Origin: Aestuariibius violaceus
GTDB taxonomy: Bacteria > Pseudomonadota > Alphaproteobacteria > Rhodobacterales > Rhodobacteraceae
Direction: 5' to 3'
Length of the DNA: 64,000 nt
NCBI RefSeq assembly: GCF_040779325.2
Contig: NZ_JBFONT020000001.1
Span: forward strand, 620,001 to 684,000
In this document: positions 17,436 through 28,048 of the stretch, one piece after another
Layout: each line of letters starts with the position of its first letter
Position numbering within the stretch: the first letter of the stretch is position 1
Notes under the pieces: generated by a model
The model's database searches: none
Seen by the model: only the letters and a program-made list of their open reading frames with translations
What the model was told of the DNA's origin: nothing
Made by a program: the position numbers and the translations under genes

Positions 17436-18018
17436 CCTCGCCCGGATCGCGGCCGCCCTCCGGCGGCCCGGTCCCCCCTCCTCTGATTACGACCTCAACG
17501 CCGATATCCAGCTTCCGCCCACGCGCAAGCTGCGCCACGCCGCGGTCCTGGTTCCCCTGATCGAAACCGGGTCAGGGTTCCAGATCCTGCTGACCAAACG
17601 CAGCCACGCGCTCAAGATGCACCCGGGCCAGATCGCCTTCCCCGGCGGCAAGCAGGACCCGACCGACCCGACGCTCACCGCCACCGCCCTCCGCGAAGCG
17701 CGCGAGGAAACCGGCCTGCCCGAGACCCATGTCGACCTGATCGGAGAGATGCCGCCCCACGAGACCGTCACCGGCTTCACCGTGACCCCCATCATCGGCC
17801 ACGTCACCGCGCCCTTCGACCCGATCCCCGAACCGGGCGAAGTCGACGAGATCTTCCGCGTGCCCCTCACCCACGCCACCGACCCGGCCAATTTCCGCAT
17901 CGAAGCGCGCCAATGGCAGGGCAAACCCCGCCACTTCTACACCGTGCCTTACGGCCCCTATTACATCTGGGGCGCCACCGCCCGCATCCTTCGTGCGCTC
18001 GCGGAGCGGCTCAGTTGA
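17419..18018 (+). CDS. CoA-pyrophosphatase-type NUDIX hydrolase
   Basis: 199-aa NUDIX hydrolase of the NUDT7/NUDT8 (UPF0035) subgroup, which cleaves coenzyme A and acyl-CoA to phosphopantetheine and 3',5'-ADP. The subgroup signature LLTKRSHALKMHPGQIAFPG precedes the Nudix box GGKQDPTDPTLTATALREAR-EETGL. I chose GTG 17419, inside the end of hslO (17-bp overlap), because upstream residues belong to a shadow frame. In related genomes as I recall them the CCA-adding enzyme follows directly; here two minus-strand genes intervene. Confidence 0.9.
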   Translation: MTAKDDLARIAAALRRPGPPSSDYDLNADIQLPPTRKLRHAAVLVPLIETGSGFQILLTKRSHALKMHPGQIAFPGGKQDPTDPTLTATALREAREETGLPETHVDLIGEMPPHETVTGFTVTPIIGHVTAPFDPIPEPGEVDEIFRVPLTHATDPANFRIEARQWQGKPRHFYTVPYGPYYIWGATARILRALAERLS

Positions 18019-18526
18019 GCTCTTCCATATGCTGTCTGCACTGGTCGAACATCTGGTCTATAGCCCCGCTCGAGCCCCTTAGCGGATAGGTCTCCCGCGG
18101 GGCTCCCCGTGACCCGGAAACCGTCACCTCGGCATTCTGCCGAACAGCCGCGACAAACGGGTGTGACGGCCGCAGACCGTCCCGAATATGTCCCAAGGGG
18201 AAATACCAGCCCAGCCATCCGTCAAGGCTTGCGTCAGCCTCAAAACTGCCACTCGAAAAATCGAAACGGAGTCTGTTCTTCTCATCATACGGCACCGTCT
18301 CGTCCATTGCCCCTTCCGAGGCATAGATGACGCCGGTATCGCCTAGATGGCAGATGAGCATCAACCGAACCTCGCCGTGACATCTCAAGTAAGCTTCGTG
18401 GCTTCCGCCAGCGGTCCCGCCTTCATCGGTATATTGCCAAGGGTCACAGGTGTTCGCGGCCACATCCCCGCCAAACCAACTGAGAGTACCTGCGAGCAGA
18501 AGGCCCCGCATCACAGAAGCAGCCAT
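18011..18526 (-). CDS. Small secreted protein of unknown function
   Basis: Up to 171 aa. An N-terminal hydrophobic segment (MRGLLLAGTLSWFGGDVAAN) looks like a Sec signal peptide with cleavage near residue 24; a start at the second Met (18511) is also possible. The mature part has four cysteines and no motif I recognise. Its start is 3 bp after the multicopper oxidase stop, so the two are cotranscribed and it may be an accessory of that enzyme (inference). Its 3' end overlaps the converging NUDIX gene by 8 bp. Confidence 0.75.
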   Translation of the reverse strand: MAASVMRGLLLAGTLSWFGGDVAANTCDPWQYTDEGGTAGGSHEAYLRCHGEVRLMLICHLGDTGVIYASEGAMDETVPYDEKNRLRFDFSSGSFEADASLDGWLGWYFPLGHIRDGLRPSHPFVAAVRQNAEVTVSGSRGAPRETYPLRGSSGAIDQMFDQCRQHMEELN

Positions 18527-18529
18527 CCC

Positions 18530-19888
18530 TCAAACCACCCGCATCCACGTCATCATCCCGGCGGCCGAGTGCTCCACCATATGGCAATGGAACAGCCAGT
18601 CCCCGGGATTGTCGGCGACGAAGGCGACCTCAACCGTCTCCCCCCGCTGCATCAGGATCGTGTCGCGCAGCGGCCCCGGCCCATCGGCCCGCAGCTGCCG
18701 GAAGTGGTGCCCGTGCAGATGCATCGCATGCGGCCAGGCGGTGTCGTTGATCATCCGCACCCGCACCGTCTCGCCCAAGGCCGCCTCGATCAAGGGTTCC
18801 TCCGGCATATCCGCCATCCCGTTCAGCGCCCAGGCCTTGCCTGCGCCGACCAACTCCCGCATCGGCACCTGCTCGCCCCCCAGCATCGCGCCCCGCATCC
18901 GGCCCATCGCGCCGCCTTCCATGCGCAGCTCGGCCACCGGCGCATTGTCCAGTGATCCCAGCGCCGGCACCGGGTTCGGCGGTAACGCTACCGGCGCCGC
19001 GTCCCGTGCCGCCCCGTCGCCCGAGACCGCAAAGGCTGCCACCGCATAGCCGCCATCCGCCTCGTAGCTGATGATCATCGCCTCGTCCGTGCCGGTCACA
19101 TCCGCGATCAGATCGACGCGCTGGGCGGGCCCGAGCCCCACCTGCTCCACCCGCTGCGGCACCTCCAAGGGTTGCCCGTCCAAAGCCACCACCCAGGCAT
19201 CGAACCCCTCCAGCCCCAGCGAAAAGATCCGCGCCGTCGCCGCATTGATCAGCCGCAGCCGCAGCCGGTCCCCCCGCTGCGCCGTCCCGGCCCATTCACC
19301 CACGCCATTGACCGTCACCCAGTTCCCGATCCGCCCGCCATGGGAAAGATCATGCATGTTCCCGAAGCTTTCGCTCAGCGTGGCGTCCGGCTCCAGCCGC
19401 CAATCATCGAAGACCAGCACATGCTCGCCGTCCACCTCCGGCGCTTCCGCCTCTTCCACGATCAGCGGCCCGGCCAGACCGCGGGCCAGTTGTTCCCAAG
19501 TCCGGTTATGGGGGTGGTACCAGTAGGTCCCGGCATCCGGCGCGACGAAGTCGTAATCGAAGGTCCCCCCTGGCGGGACCGCATCCTGGGTCATCCCGGG
19601 CACGCCGTCCATCGCATTGGCGATCCGCAGCCCATGCCAATGGACCGTCGTCGGCTGATCCAGCCCGTTGACCAGCCGCCGCTGCACCCGGTCCCCCTGC
19701 CGCACCCGGATCGCCGCGCCCGGCACCTGCCCGCCATAGGCCCAGACCGGCGTCGGCGCGTACTCCTGTGGTGCGATCTGAACCGCTGCCGGCGCCGCCC
19801 GCAATTCCGCAAATCCGTCCGCCCAGCCCGGCCGCGCCACCAGCCCCGCCGCCGCACTGCCCATGAACGCCCGTCGTGTGATCCTCAT
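18530..19888 (-). CDS. Tat-exported multicopper oxidase
   Basis: Periplasmic multicopper oxidase, 452 aa from ATG 19888. A Tat signal (RITRRAFMGSAAAG) starts the protein. Copper ligands are complete: HWHG and WYHPH in the first cupredoxin domain, and HAMHLHGHHF and FHCHMVEHSAAGMMTWM at the C-terminus, the last carrying the type-1 Cys-His-Met ligands. A Met-rich stretch MGRMRGAMLGGEQVPM suggests the CueO/CopA-like metal-oxidase branch, so copper or other metal oxidation is plausible. It leads a two-gene unit set into the hslO-NUDIX-cca order. Confidence 0.93.
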   Translation of the reverse strand: MRITRRAFMGSAAAGLVARPGWADGFAELRAAPAAVQIAPQEYAPTPVWAYGGQVPGAAIRVRQGDRVQRRLVNGLDQPTTVHWHGLRIANAMDGVPGMTQDAVPPGGTFDYDFVAPDAGTYWYHPHNRTWEQLARGLAGPLIVEEAEAPEVDGEHVLVFDDWRLEPDATLSESFGNMHDLSHGGRIGNWVTVNGVGEWAGTAQRGDRLRLRLINAATARIFSLGLEGFDAWVVALDGQPLEVPQRVEQVGLGPAQRVDLIADVTGTDEAMIISYEADGGYAVAAFAVSGDGAARDAAPVALPPNPVPALGSLDNAPVAELRMEGGAMGRMRGAMLGGEQVPMRELVGAGKAWALNGMADMPEEPLIEAALGETVRVRMINDTAWPHAMHLHGHHFRQLRADGPGPLRDTILMQRGETVEVAFVADNPGDWLFHCHMVEHSAAGMMTWMRVV

Positions 19889-19993
19889 GCGTCTCTCCCC
19901 GCTGTCTCCCCTTGATATGAAGGCAAGGCCTATCCCGGCAATCCCCACATCCCCCTCTGGACACCCCGCCGCACCCATAGGACACCGTAGGCC

Positions 19994-21139
19994 ATGTCAC
20001 AGAACATCACCGCCGACTGGCTGACCGACCCCCGCGCCCAGCGCGTCTGTGCCGCGCTGACCAGCCGCGGCCATCAGGCCTATTTCGTCGGCGGCTGTGT
20101 CCGCAACACGCTGATCGGCGCGCCCGTCGCTGACCTCGACATCGCCACCAATGCGCACCCCGACGAGGTCACCGAAGCGGCCGAGGCCGACGGCCTCAAA
20201 GCCGTCCCCACCGGCATCGACCACGGCACCGTCACCATCATCACCGACGGCCTGCCGGTCGAGATCACGACCTTCCGCCAGGACGTCGCCACCGATGGCC
20301 GCCGCGCCACCGTCGCCTTCGGCACCTCCCTCACCGAAGACGCCCGCCGCCGCGACTTCACCATGAACGCGCTCTACGCCGATCCCGAAGGCAATATCGT
20401 CGACCCGTTGGGCGGCCTGCCCGACCTCAAGGCCCGCATCCTCCGCTTCATCGAAGACCCCGCGACCCGTATCAAAGAAGACGCCCTCCGCATCCTCCGC
20501 TTCTTCCGCTTCCACGCGTGGTACGGCGACCCCGCCGCGGGTCTCGACCCGGACGGCTACGCCGCCTGCGCCGAACTGGCCCCCCTGACCGATACCCTCT
20601 CGCAGGAGCGGATCACGGCGGAACTCCTCAAACTCCTCGCAGCCCCGGACCCGGCGCCGTCCCTCGCCGCGATGGCCCAGGCAGGCCTCCTGACCCGCCT
20701 CCTGCCCGGCGCCGACACCACCGCGATGCCCGTCCTGATCGCGGCGGAAGAAACCCACGGCCTCCCGCCCGCGCCCCTCCGCCGCCTCGCGCTCATCGGC
20801 GGGGACACCGCCCGCCTGCGACTCTCCCGAAAAGAGGCCGCGCAACTCGCCCAGACCCGCACCGCCCTCAACGACGACCCGAACGAAACCGCCTACCGCC
20901 ACGGTGCCGACATCGCGCGCGACGCCCACCTCGTTCACGCCGCGCTCACCGGCGCCCCGCCCGACCCGCAAACGCTGGCAAAGCTCCCCGAGGCCGCCGC
21001 CCAGATCTTCCCGGTCAAGGCCGCCGACCTCCCCAATCTGCAAGGCCCCGCGCTCGGCCAAAGGCTCAAACAGCTCGAGGCCGACTGGATCGCCTCCGGT
21101 TTCACGCTGACAAAGGCGGAACTCCTCTCAGACCCCTGA
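19994..21139 (+). CDS. CCA tRNA nucleotidyltransferase / poly(A) polymerase family
   Basis: Class II nucleotidyltransferase that adds or repairs the 3' CCA of tRNA, 381 aa. The catalytic region shows YFVGGCVRNTL and the metal-binding DLDIATNAHP, then RRDFTMNALYADPEG and the helical DALRILRFFRFHAWYG segment. The final third is a variable helical domain. From sequence alone, CCA addition and poly(A) polymerase are hard to separate; as the only such gene here, CCA addition is more likely. It is 28 bp upstream of the first ABC transporter. Confidence 0.92.
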   Translation: MSQNITADWLTDPRAQRVCAALTSRGHQAYFVGGCVRNTLIGAPVADLDIATNAHPDEVTEAAEADGLKAVPTGIDHGTVTIITDGLPVEITTFRQDVATDGRRATVAFGTSLTEDARRRDFTMNALYADPEGNIVDPLGGLPDLKARILRFIEDPATRIKEDALRILRFFRFHAWYGDPAAGLDPDGYAACAELAPLTDTLSQERITAELLKLLAAPDPAPSLAAMAQAGLLTRLLPGADTTAMPVLIAAEETHGLPPAPLRRLALIGGDTARLRLSRKEAAQLAQTRTALNDDPNETAYRHGADIARDAHLVHAALTGAPPDPQTLAKLPEAAAQIFPVKAADLPNLQGPALGQRLKQLEADWIASGFTLTKAELLSDP

Positions 21140-21167
21140 TCCCGGGGGTTGCCCTTGGGTCAGCAAA

Positions 21168-23060
<1,893 letters not shown>

Positions 23061-23066
23061 CCGCCC

Positions 23067-24326
23067 CTACTGCAGCGTCACAAAGTCCACGATCCGCGCC
23101 ATGTACCCCTCGGCCACCCGGTTCAGCCGGGTGCCCTCGGCATCCTTCATGACCATCCCGTGTCCGGCTCCCGGGAATATCTGCAGCGTCACCGGAAACC
23201 CCTCCACCTGCATCGCCTCCAGGATCTCGACCGTCCCGCCAATCGGCGTCGACTCGTCCAGTTCCCCCAGAAGCCAGAGCTGCGGGAGGTCCAGCGACCG
23301 CAGAACCTCCTCCGCTGGGTAATACCAAGACGTCTGGTCGTCGAAGAACGGCCAGATCATCGCTGTGATCCACATCGGAAACCGGCTGACCGCCTGCGTC
23401 AGGCTCCCTTCCGGCAGGTCGCCGAGCCAGCCCTCCTTCTCCGCGGCCTCGGTGATCGCGCTGAACCCATCCCAAGGCTCCCCGAACCCACGCGAAGCCA
23501 GCGCAACCGCCTCCGACGCTAACTCGCCTGCAGTCTCCACCACCGGCTCTCCGTGACCGGCCGCGGCCATCTGCTCCATGATCGTCACCCGCTCTTCCTC
23601 CGCGGGCGGCACCGCCATCCCGTAAGCCACGACGACGAAATCCGCCGGGACCATCGTTGCCGCGTAGGGCCCGACCCAGCCCCCCTGGCTGAACCCGACG
23701 AAGCCCGCCGCTCCGGTGCGGTCCCCCAGCAACCGCCGCGCCTCTGCCATCGCCGCTGCCGCATCCGCGGCCAGCAGATCGAAATCCTGCGTATACTGCC
23801 CGTCGGACAGCCCCGTCCCGCGCTTGTCATAGGCGAATGTCGCGATCCCCTGCGCCGACAGCACATGCCGCTCCCAGTTCACCCGCAGCGCGCTGCTGGC
23901 CGATGACCCCTGCACCATGATCGCCAACGGCACCACATCCTCTCCCGGTGGCACCAGCAACTCCCCGGCCAGGTCCAGCTCGCCCGACGCGAACCGCGCC
24001 GGAACCGCTTCCGCCACCACCCGCGTCGCCGAAACGGTCGCTCCACCGGCCTTGATCGACACGTCCGACCCATCCGCCGTGACCCGCGCCTCCCCGTCGG
24101 CAAATACCCCGTCGCTCCCGCAGGCCGACCCATACGCCCCATCAGGCAGGTCGTAGCCCAGGCACCCGTCCCCCAGATCTGTCAGCACCACGACCCCGCC
24201 GTCCCTGGTCCGATAGGCGCCGATCAGCGCGCCCAGATCCGGCTCCGGTACCAGATGCCGCATTCCGACAACCACCGCTGCCACCAGAACCAACAAAGTC
24301 ACACCGATCCCGATGATCCGCCGCAT
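23067..24326 (-). CDS. Alpha/beta hydrolase with N-terminal membrane anchor
   Basis: 419-aa serine hydrolase from ATG 24326, behind GGGAGGG. The first 24 residues (MRRIIGIGVTLLVLVAAVVV) form a signal anchor. A beta-rich N-terminal region (to about residue 140) precedes the alpha/beta fold. The nucleophile is in GFVGFSQGGW (GxSxG), the acid is near GELDEST, and the catalytic His is in PGAGHGMVMKD. Family members act as esterases or peptidases; the substrate is unknown. The longer frame upstream to 24596 would overlap the divergent NTF2-like gene's promoter and is not supported. Confidence 0.85.
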   Translation of the reverse strand: MRRIIGIGVTLLVLVAAVVVGMRHLVPEPDLGALIGAYRTRDGGVVVLTDLGDGCLGYDLPDGAYGSACGSDGVFADGEARVTADGSDVSIKAGGATVSATRVVAEAVPARFASGELDLAGELLVPPGEDVVPLAIMVQGSSASSALRVNWERHVLSAQGIATFAYDKRGTGLSDGQYTQDFDLLAADAAAAMAEARRLLGDRTGAAGFVGFSQGGWVGPYAATMVPADFVVVAYGMAVPPAEEERVTIMEQMAAAGHGEPVVETAGELASEAVALASRGFGEPWDGFSAITEAAEKEGWLGDLPEGSLTQAVSRFPMWITAMIWPFFDDQTSWYYPAEEVLRSLDLPQLWLLGELDESTPIGGTVEILEAMQVEGFPVTLQIFPGAGHGMVMKDAEGTRLNRVAEGYMARIVDFVTLQ

Positions 24327-24489
24327 CCGGATGCCCTCCCGTTGGATATGCCGCAGAAATACCGCGGAAAGGTGCCTATGTAAGGCCAATCGCTCCACGC
24401 CATCGACATAGAACCGCCCGTTTTTGCTACAAAGAATCCGTTCACGCCGCACGAACGGCATTTGCACGACGATAAGGACGAGTACCCAG

Positions 24490-24906
24490 ATGACTTCCGC
24501 CGACGAAAATCTCGAAATTTTGGGAGAGATCGACCTTAGCGACCTCGACAGCTGCGCCCACTTCTTCGCAGACAGTATCGTGTGGCACGTGTTCAATCCG
24601 GCCTCCCCGGATATGCACGGCGATTACGAAGGGCTCGACGGCCTGCGCGAAATGCACGAAAAGCTGCAGACGATGTCCCAGGGCACGCTGGAAACGCATC
24701 CGATCGGCGGCCTGACGATCGGTGACGAGCTTCTCTTCACGCAAACCGTCGTCACCTTCGAACGGGGCGGGCGCCTCTTCGAATACGACGCCGCCACCAC
24801 CTGGCGGATCGTTGACGGCAAGGTGGCCGAGGTCTGGGATATCCCCGCCGTCTACACCGTCCGCGATGTGACCGACGACCCGGGCGAGGACGACGACGAG
24901 GAATAG
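24490..24906 (+). CDS. SnoaL/NTF2-like small protein
   Basis: 138-aa protein of the NTF2-like/SnoaL fold. Evidence is the size and the pattern of a helical start (DLDSCAHFFADSIVWHVFNP), YEGLDGLREMHEKL, and closing strands FEYDAATTWRIVDGKVAEVW. Members are often ligand-binding proteins or small isomerases, and the function here cannot be assigned. The C-terminus is an acidic tail (DDPGEDDDEE). The ATG has AAGGACGAG upstream. It is divergent from the alpha/beta hydrolase and 62 bp upstream of the MarR-GNAT gene. Confidence 0.75.
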   Translation: MTSADENLEILGEIDLSDLDSCAHFFADSIVWHVFNPASPDMHGDYEGLDGLREMHEKLQTMSQGTLETHPIGGLTIGDELLFTQTVVTFERGGRLFEYDAATTWRIVDGKVAEVWDIPAVYTVRDVTDDPGEDDDEE

Positions 24907-24915
24907 TCGGTCGGA

Positions 24916-24956
24916 TTGACTGACATTCGCACCCCCATTAGTTGTATCATACAACT
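24916..24956 (+). promoter_or_regulatory. Candidate promoter and palindromic operator of the MarR-GNAT gene
   Basis: A perfect 17-bp inverted repeat, AGTTGTATCATACAACT, lies at 24940-24956, ending 12 bp before the ATG of the MarR-GNAT gene. A TTGACT hexamer at 24916-24921 could be the -35 box, and the -10 box would fall at the palindrome's left arm. Such a position fits autorepression by the MarR domain. The palindrome is seen; the regulation is inferred. Confidence 0.7.
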
Positions 24957-24968
24957 GATGGAGTTTCG

Positions 24969-25910
24969 ATGCCGCATGATCTCGTCCCAGCGATCCGCGC
25001 CGCCTCCCGCCAACTCGTCCGCGAACTCGGCTTCATGGACCGCGCGCTTGCCGGGACCGACCTGCCCCCCTCCGCCGTTCACGCGCTGATCGAGGTCGGC
25101 CATAGCCCCGGCCTGACCGCCAGGCAGCTCTCCGATCTGCTCCTGCTCGAAAAATCGACGATCAGCCGCCTCGTCCGCTCACTGATCGATAAATCCCTTG
25201 TCACCGAGGCGGCCGGCGACGCGGACAAGCGGCAAAAACAGCTTTGCCTCACGGCCGAAGGCACCAAAGTCCTCAGCCAGATCGAAACCTTCGGCGACCG
25301 GCAGGTCCACACCGCCCTCGCAACCGGCGACGCGGCGCTGGCTCAAGACATCGAAACCGGCCTCACCGCCTATGCCAGCGCGCTCCATATGGCCCGCACC
25401 GGCAGCATGCCGTTGAAGGCGACCGTCCGCGAAGGCTACACACCCGGCCTTCTTGCCCGCATCACCGAACTTCACGCCTGCTATTACAGCGCCAGCGTGG
25501 GGTTCGGCGCTCGGTTCGAAAGCATCGTCGCCGCAGATATGGCCGACTTCCTCCCTCGGCTTAACCATCCCGACAACGCCACCTGGCATGTCGACCTGAA
25601 CCGCCGAGTGATGGGTGGCGTCAGTATCGACGGCCAGGACCTTGGCCCCGGCACGGCGCACCTGCGCTGGTTCATCCTTGACCCCAGCCTTCATGGTGCT
25701 GGTCTCGGGCAAAGCCTCATCGACACCGCCATGGCCTTCCTCCGTGACCGCGGCTTCAAAGAGGCGCATCTCTGGACCTTCGACGGCCTCACCACCGCCC
25801 GCGCCCTTTACGAACGCGCGGGGTTTTGCCTCGCCGAAGAAAAGAGGGCGGCAAACTGGGGTGAAGAGGTCCTTGAACAGCGCTTCGTCTGGATCAACGA
25901 TCACACTTAG
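24969..25910 (+). CDS. MarR regulator fused to GNAT acetyltransferase
   Basis: 313-aa two-domain protein. Residues 1 to about 140 are a MarR winged helix (LTARQLSDLLLLEKSTISRL is the recognition region, DKRQKQLCLTAEG the wing). Residues about 155-313 are a GNAT acetyltransferase with the acetyl-CoA loop HGAGLGQSLIDTAMAFLRDR and TTARALYERAGF. Such fusions are known; the acetyl acceptor is unknown, and the MarR part probably controls its own and neighbouring genes. The start at 24969 follows TGGAG and lies just after the perfect palindrome at 24940-24956. Confidence 0.9.
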   Translation: MPHDLVPAIRAASRQLVRELGFMDRALAGTDLPPSAVHALIEVGHSPGLTARQLSDLLLLEKSTISRLVRSLIDKSLVTEAAGDADKRQKQLCLTAEGTKVLSQIETFGDRQVHTALATGDAALAQDIETGLTAYASALHMARTGSMPLKATVREGYTPGLLARITELHACYYSASVGFGARFESIVAADMADFLPRLNHPDNATWHVDLNRRVMGGVSIDGQDLGPGTAHLRWFILDPSLHGAGLGQSLIDTAMAFLRDRGFKEAHLWTFDGLTTARALYERAGFCLAEEKRAANWGEEVLEQRFVWINDHT

Positions 25911-25944
25911 ATCTGACCTTCTGTTTCTTTCTGGGCTACAAAGC

Positions 25945-26138
25945 GTTGCGCGTCTCAACCACCGCGCGGTCCGTTACACCCGCCTCTGACGGCGTCATGT
26001 CCGACAGAAGTCCGACGCAATGCCGACGGATCGCCGACCCGCCGATTTCCCGGAAAACCCAGTGTTAACTGCGAAAGCCGCCCTGATTCGCGTTGCCGCG
26101 CAAAAAGCGCCCGTCCGCCGCTGTCACCCTCCGTTAAC
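25945..26138 (+). repeat. Phased CCGAC intergenic element, copy B
   Basis: CCGAC occurs at 26001, 26012, 26023 and 26034, again an exact 11-bp period. CCGA follows at 26042 (+8 from the last unit, as in copy A), TTAAC at 26065 (+31, as in copy A), TGATTCGCG at 26084-26092 (11 bp further out than in copy A) and GTTAAC at 26133. The sequence before the array also aligns with copy A (GTTGCG at 25945; ACCGCGCGGTCCGTTA). It fills most of the 287-bp gap before the second ABC transporter, whose ATG is 60 bp away, so it could contribute to that promoter. Function unknown. Confidence 0.8.
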
Positions 26139-26197
26139 AAACGGCCTTTGACACCCCGCTACAGGACCATAGGTTGGGGCGTATCCCCGGATCGCCC

Positions 26198-28048
26198 ATG
26201 ACACGCCCCGCCATCATAGACCGTGCCGCCGCGCTCATCCCTCCGTTCGCCCAGGCTGAACGGCCACCTCCGCGCACCCTGACCGCCTTCCTCGCCTGGT
26301 GCCTCGCCGGGGCATGGCCGATCCTTGCCGTCGCGACCGTCATCGCCGTCATCTCGGGCACGTTCGACATCCTCGCCGCGATCCTTCTGGGCCGTGTCAT
26401 CGACGCCTCGCTCGCCAGCGGGCCAGAGGCCGTCTTCTCCGAAAACGCTCTTCTTTTCTTAGGCATAGCGGCCTTCCTGTTGATCCTCCGCCCGCTCGTT
26501 TTCGGGACATTCTCGATCCTCCAATCGATTGTCCTGCAGGCCAATCTCACCCCTCTCGTCCTCTCCCGCCTGCACCGCTGGACGCTGGGCCAGTCGGTGA
26601 CGTTCTTCGACAACGACTTCGCCGGCCGCATCGCGCAAAAGCAGATGCAGACCTCCCGTGCGGTGACGGAAATCGCCGTCGAAGGCATCAACACGGTGAT
26701 CTTCGCGCTTGCCGCCTTCACGTCGGCCACGCTGCTCCTCATTACCATCGACTGGCGCGTCGCCCTGATCCTCGCGATCTGGCTCGCGGGCTATCTGTGG
26801 TTCATCACGTGGTTCCTGCCCCGCATCCGCGTTCGCTCCGCCGCCCGCGCCGGGGCTCGTGCGGCTGTCTCGGGTCAAGTCGTTGATACGATTACCAATA
26901 TGCGCACCGTCAAGCTCTTCGCCAATGCCGAGCATGAGGATGCCGCGGCCATCAACTCCATGCGCACCTACCGCGACCGGATCATCGAATTCGGCACGAT
27001 GGCCACCCTCTTCCGCGTCCTCCTGACCGTCATCGCCTCCCTCCTTCCGGTGCTCTTGACGGGTTCTGTCCTGCTGCTTTGGCAGGCCGGTATGGCCACT
27101 CCGGGCGACATCGCCGCGGTTGGTACGGTTTCGCTCCGGATCAGCCAGATGACCGGCTGGGTCAGCTTCGCGCTGATGGGGATCTACGCCAATGTGGGCG
27201 AGGCCGAAGACGGGATGAAAACCCTCACCCCGCGTCCGTCGATTACCGATGCGGACGATGCCAAACCCTTGGAAATAAACGCCTCCCGCATTGCCTTCCG
27301 CAACCTCCGCTTCACCTACGGGCGCGAAGAAGGCGGGATCGAACACATCGATCTGACCATCGAACCGGGCGAAAAAATCGGGCTCGTCGGCGCCTCCGGG
27401 GCCGGGAAATCCACGCTCGTTTCCCTGCTCCTGCGCCTCTATGATCCCGAAGAAGGCAGGGTCGAGATCGACGGCCAGGACATCCGGCACGTCACCCAAG
27501 ACAGCCTGCGCGCAGCGATCGGGATGGTCACGCAGGAAACGGCCATGTTCAACCGGACCGCCCGCGACAACATCCGCTATGGCCGCCGCGATGCGACTGA
27601 TGCAGAGGTCATCACCGCTGCAGAGCGCGCTGAAGCCCATGATTTCATTACCGGATTGCGCGACCATCGCGACAACGCCGGCTACGACGCCTTCCTCGGC
27701 GAGCGGGGCGTGAAGCTCTCCGGCGGCCAGCGCCAGCGTATCGCCTTGGCCCGCGCGATTCTCAAGGATGCTCCTATCCTTGTCCTGGATGAGGCGACCT
27801 CCGCTCTCGATAGCGAGGTCGAGGCGGTGATCCAAACCGCCCTCGACACGGTGATGGAAGACAAGACCGTCATCGCCATCGCCCACCGCCTGTCGACCAT
27901 CGCGCGGATGGACCGGATCGTCGTCCTCGACGACGGGCGCATTGCCGAACAGGGTAGCCATGACGACCTGCTGGCGCGAAACGGCCTTTACGCCCGCTAC
28001 TGGCAGCGCCAGTCTGGTGGTTTCCTGACGACCGAAGCCGCGGAATAA
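26198..28048 (+). CDS. ABC exporter half-transporter 2
   Basis: 616-aa fused permease and ATPase, paralogous to the gene at 21168. Six spans precede an intact nucleotide domain: Walker A GASGAGKST, signature LSGGQRQRIALARA, Walker B ILVLDEATSALDSE, and the H-loop in AHRLSTIARM. Both halves have all catalytic residues, so either a heterodimer or two homodimers is possible. The start at 26198 is preferred over a GTG/TTG eight codons earlier. Its stop codon is immediately followed by the ATG of the RNA methyltransferase gene. Confidence 0.93.
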   Translation: MTRPAIIDRAAALIPPFAQAERPPPRTLTAFLAWCLAGAWPILAVATVIAVISGTFDILAAILLGRVIDASLASGPEAVFSENALLFLGIAAFLLILRPLVFGTFSILQSIVLQANLTPLVLSRLHRWTLGQSVTFFDNDFAGRIAQKQMQTSRAVTEIAVEGINTVIFALAAFTSATLLLITIDWRVALILAIWLAGYLWFITWFLPRIRVRSAARAGARAAVSGQVVDTITNMRTVKLFANAEHEDAAAINSMRTYRDRIIEFGTMATLFRVLLTVIASLLPVLLTGSVLLLWQAGMATPGDIAAVGTVSLRISQMTGWVSFALMGIYANVGEAEDGMKTLTPRPSITDADDAKPLEINASRIAFRNLRFTYGREEGGIEHIDLTIEPGEKIGLVGASGAGKSTLVSLLLRLYDPEEGRVEIDGQDIRHVTQDSLRAAIGMVTQETAMFNRTARDNIRYGRRDATDAEVITAAERAEAHDFITGLRDHRDNAGYDAFLGERGVKLSGGQRQRIALARAILKDAPILVLDEATSALDSEVEAVIQTALDTVMEDKTVIAIAHRLSTIARMDRIVVLDDGRIAEQGSHDDLLARNGLYARYWQRQSGGFLTTEAAE

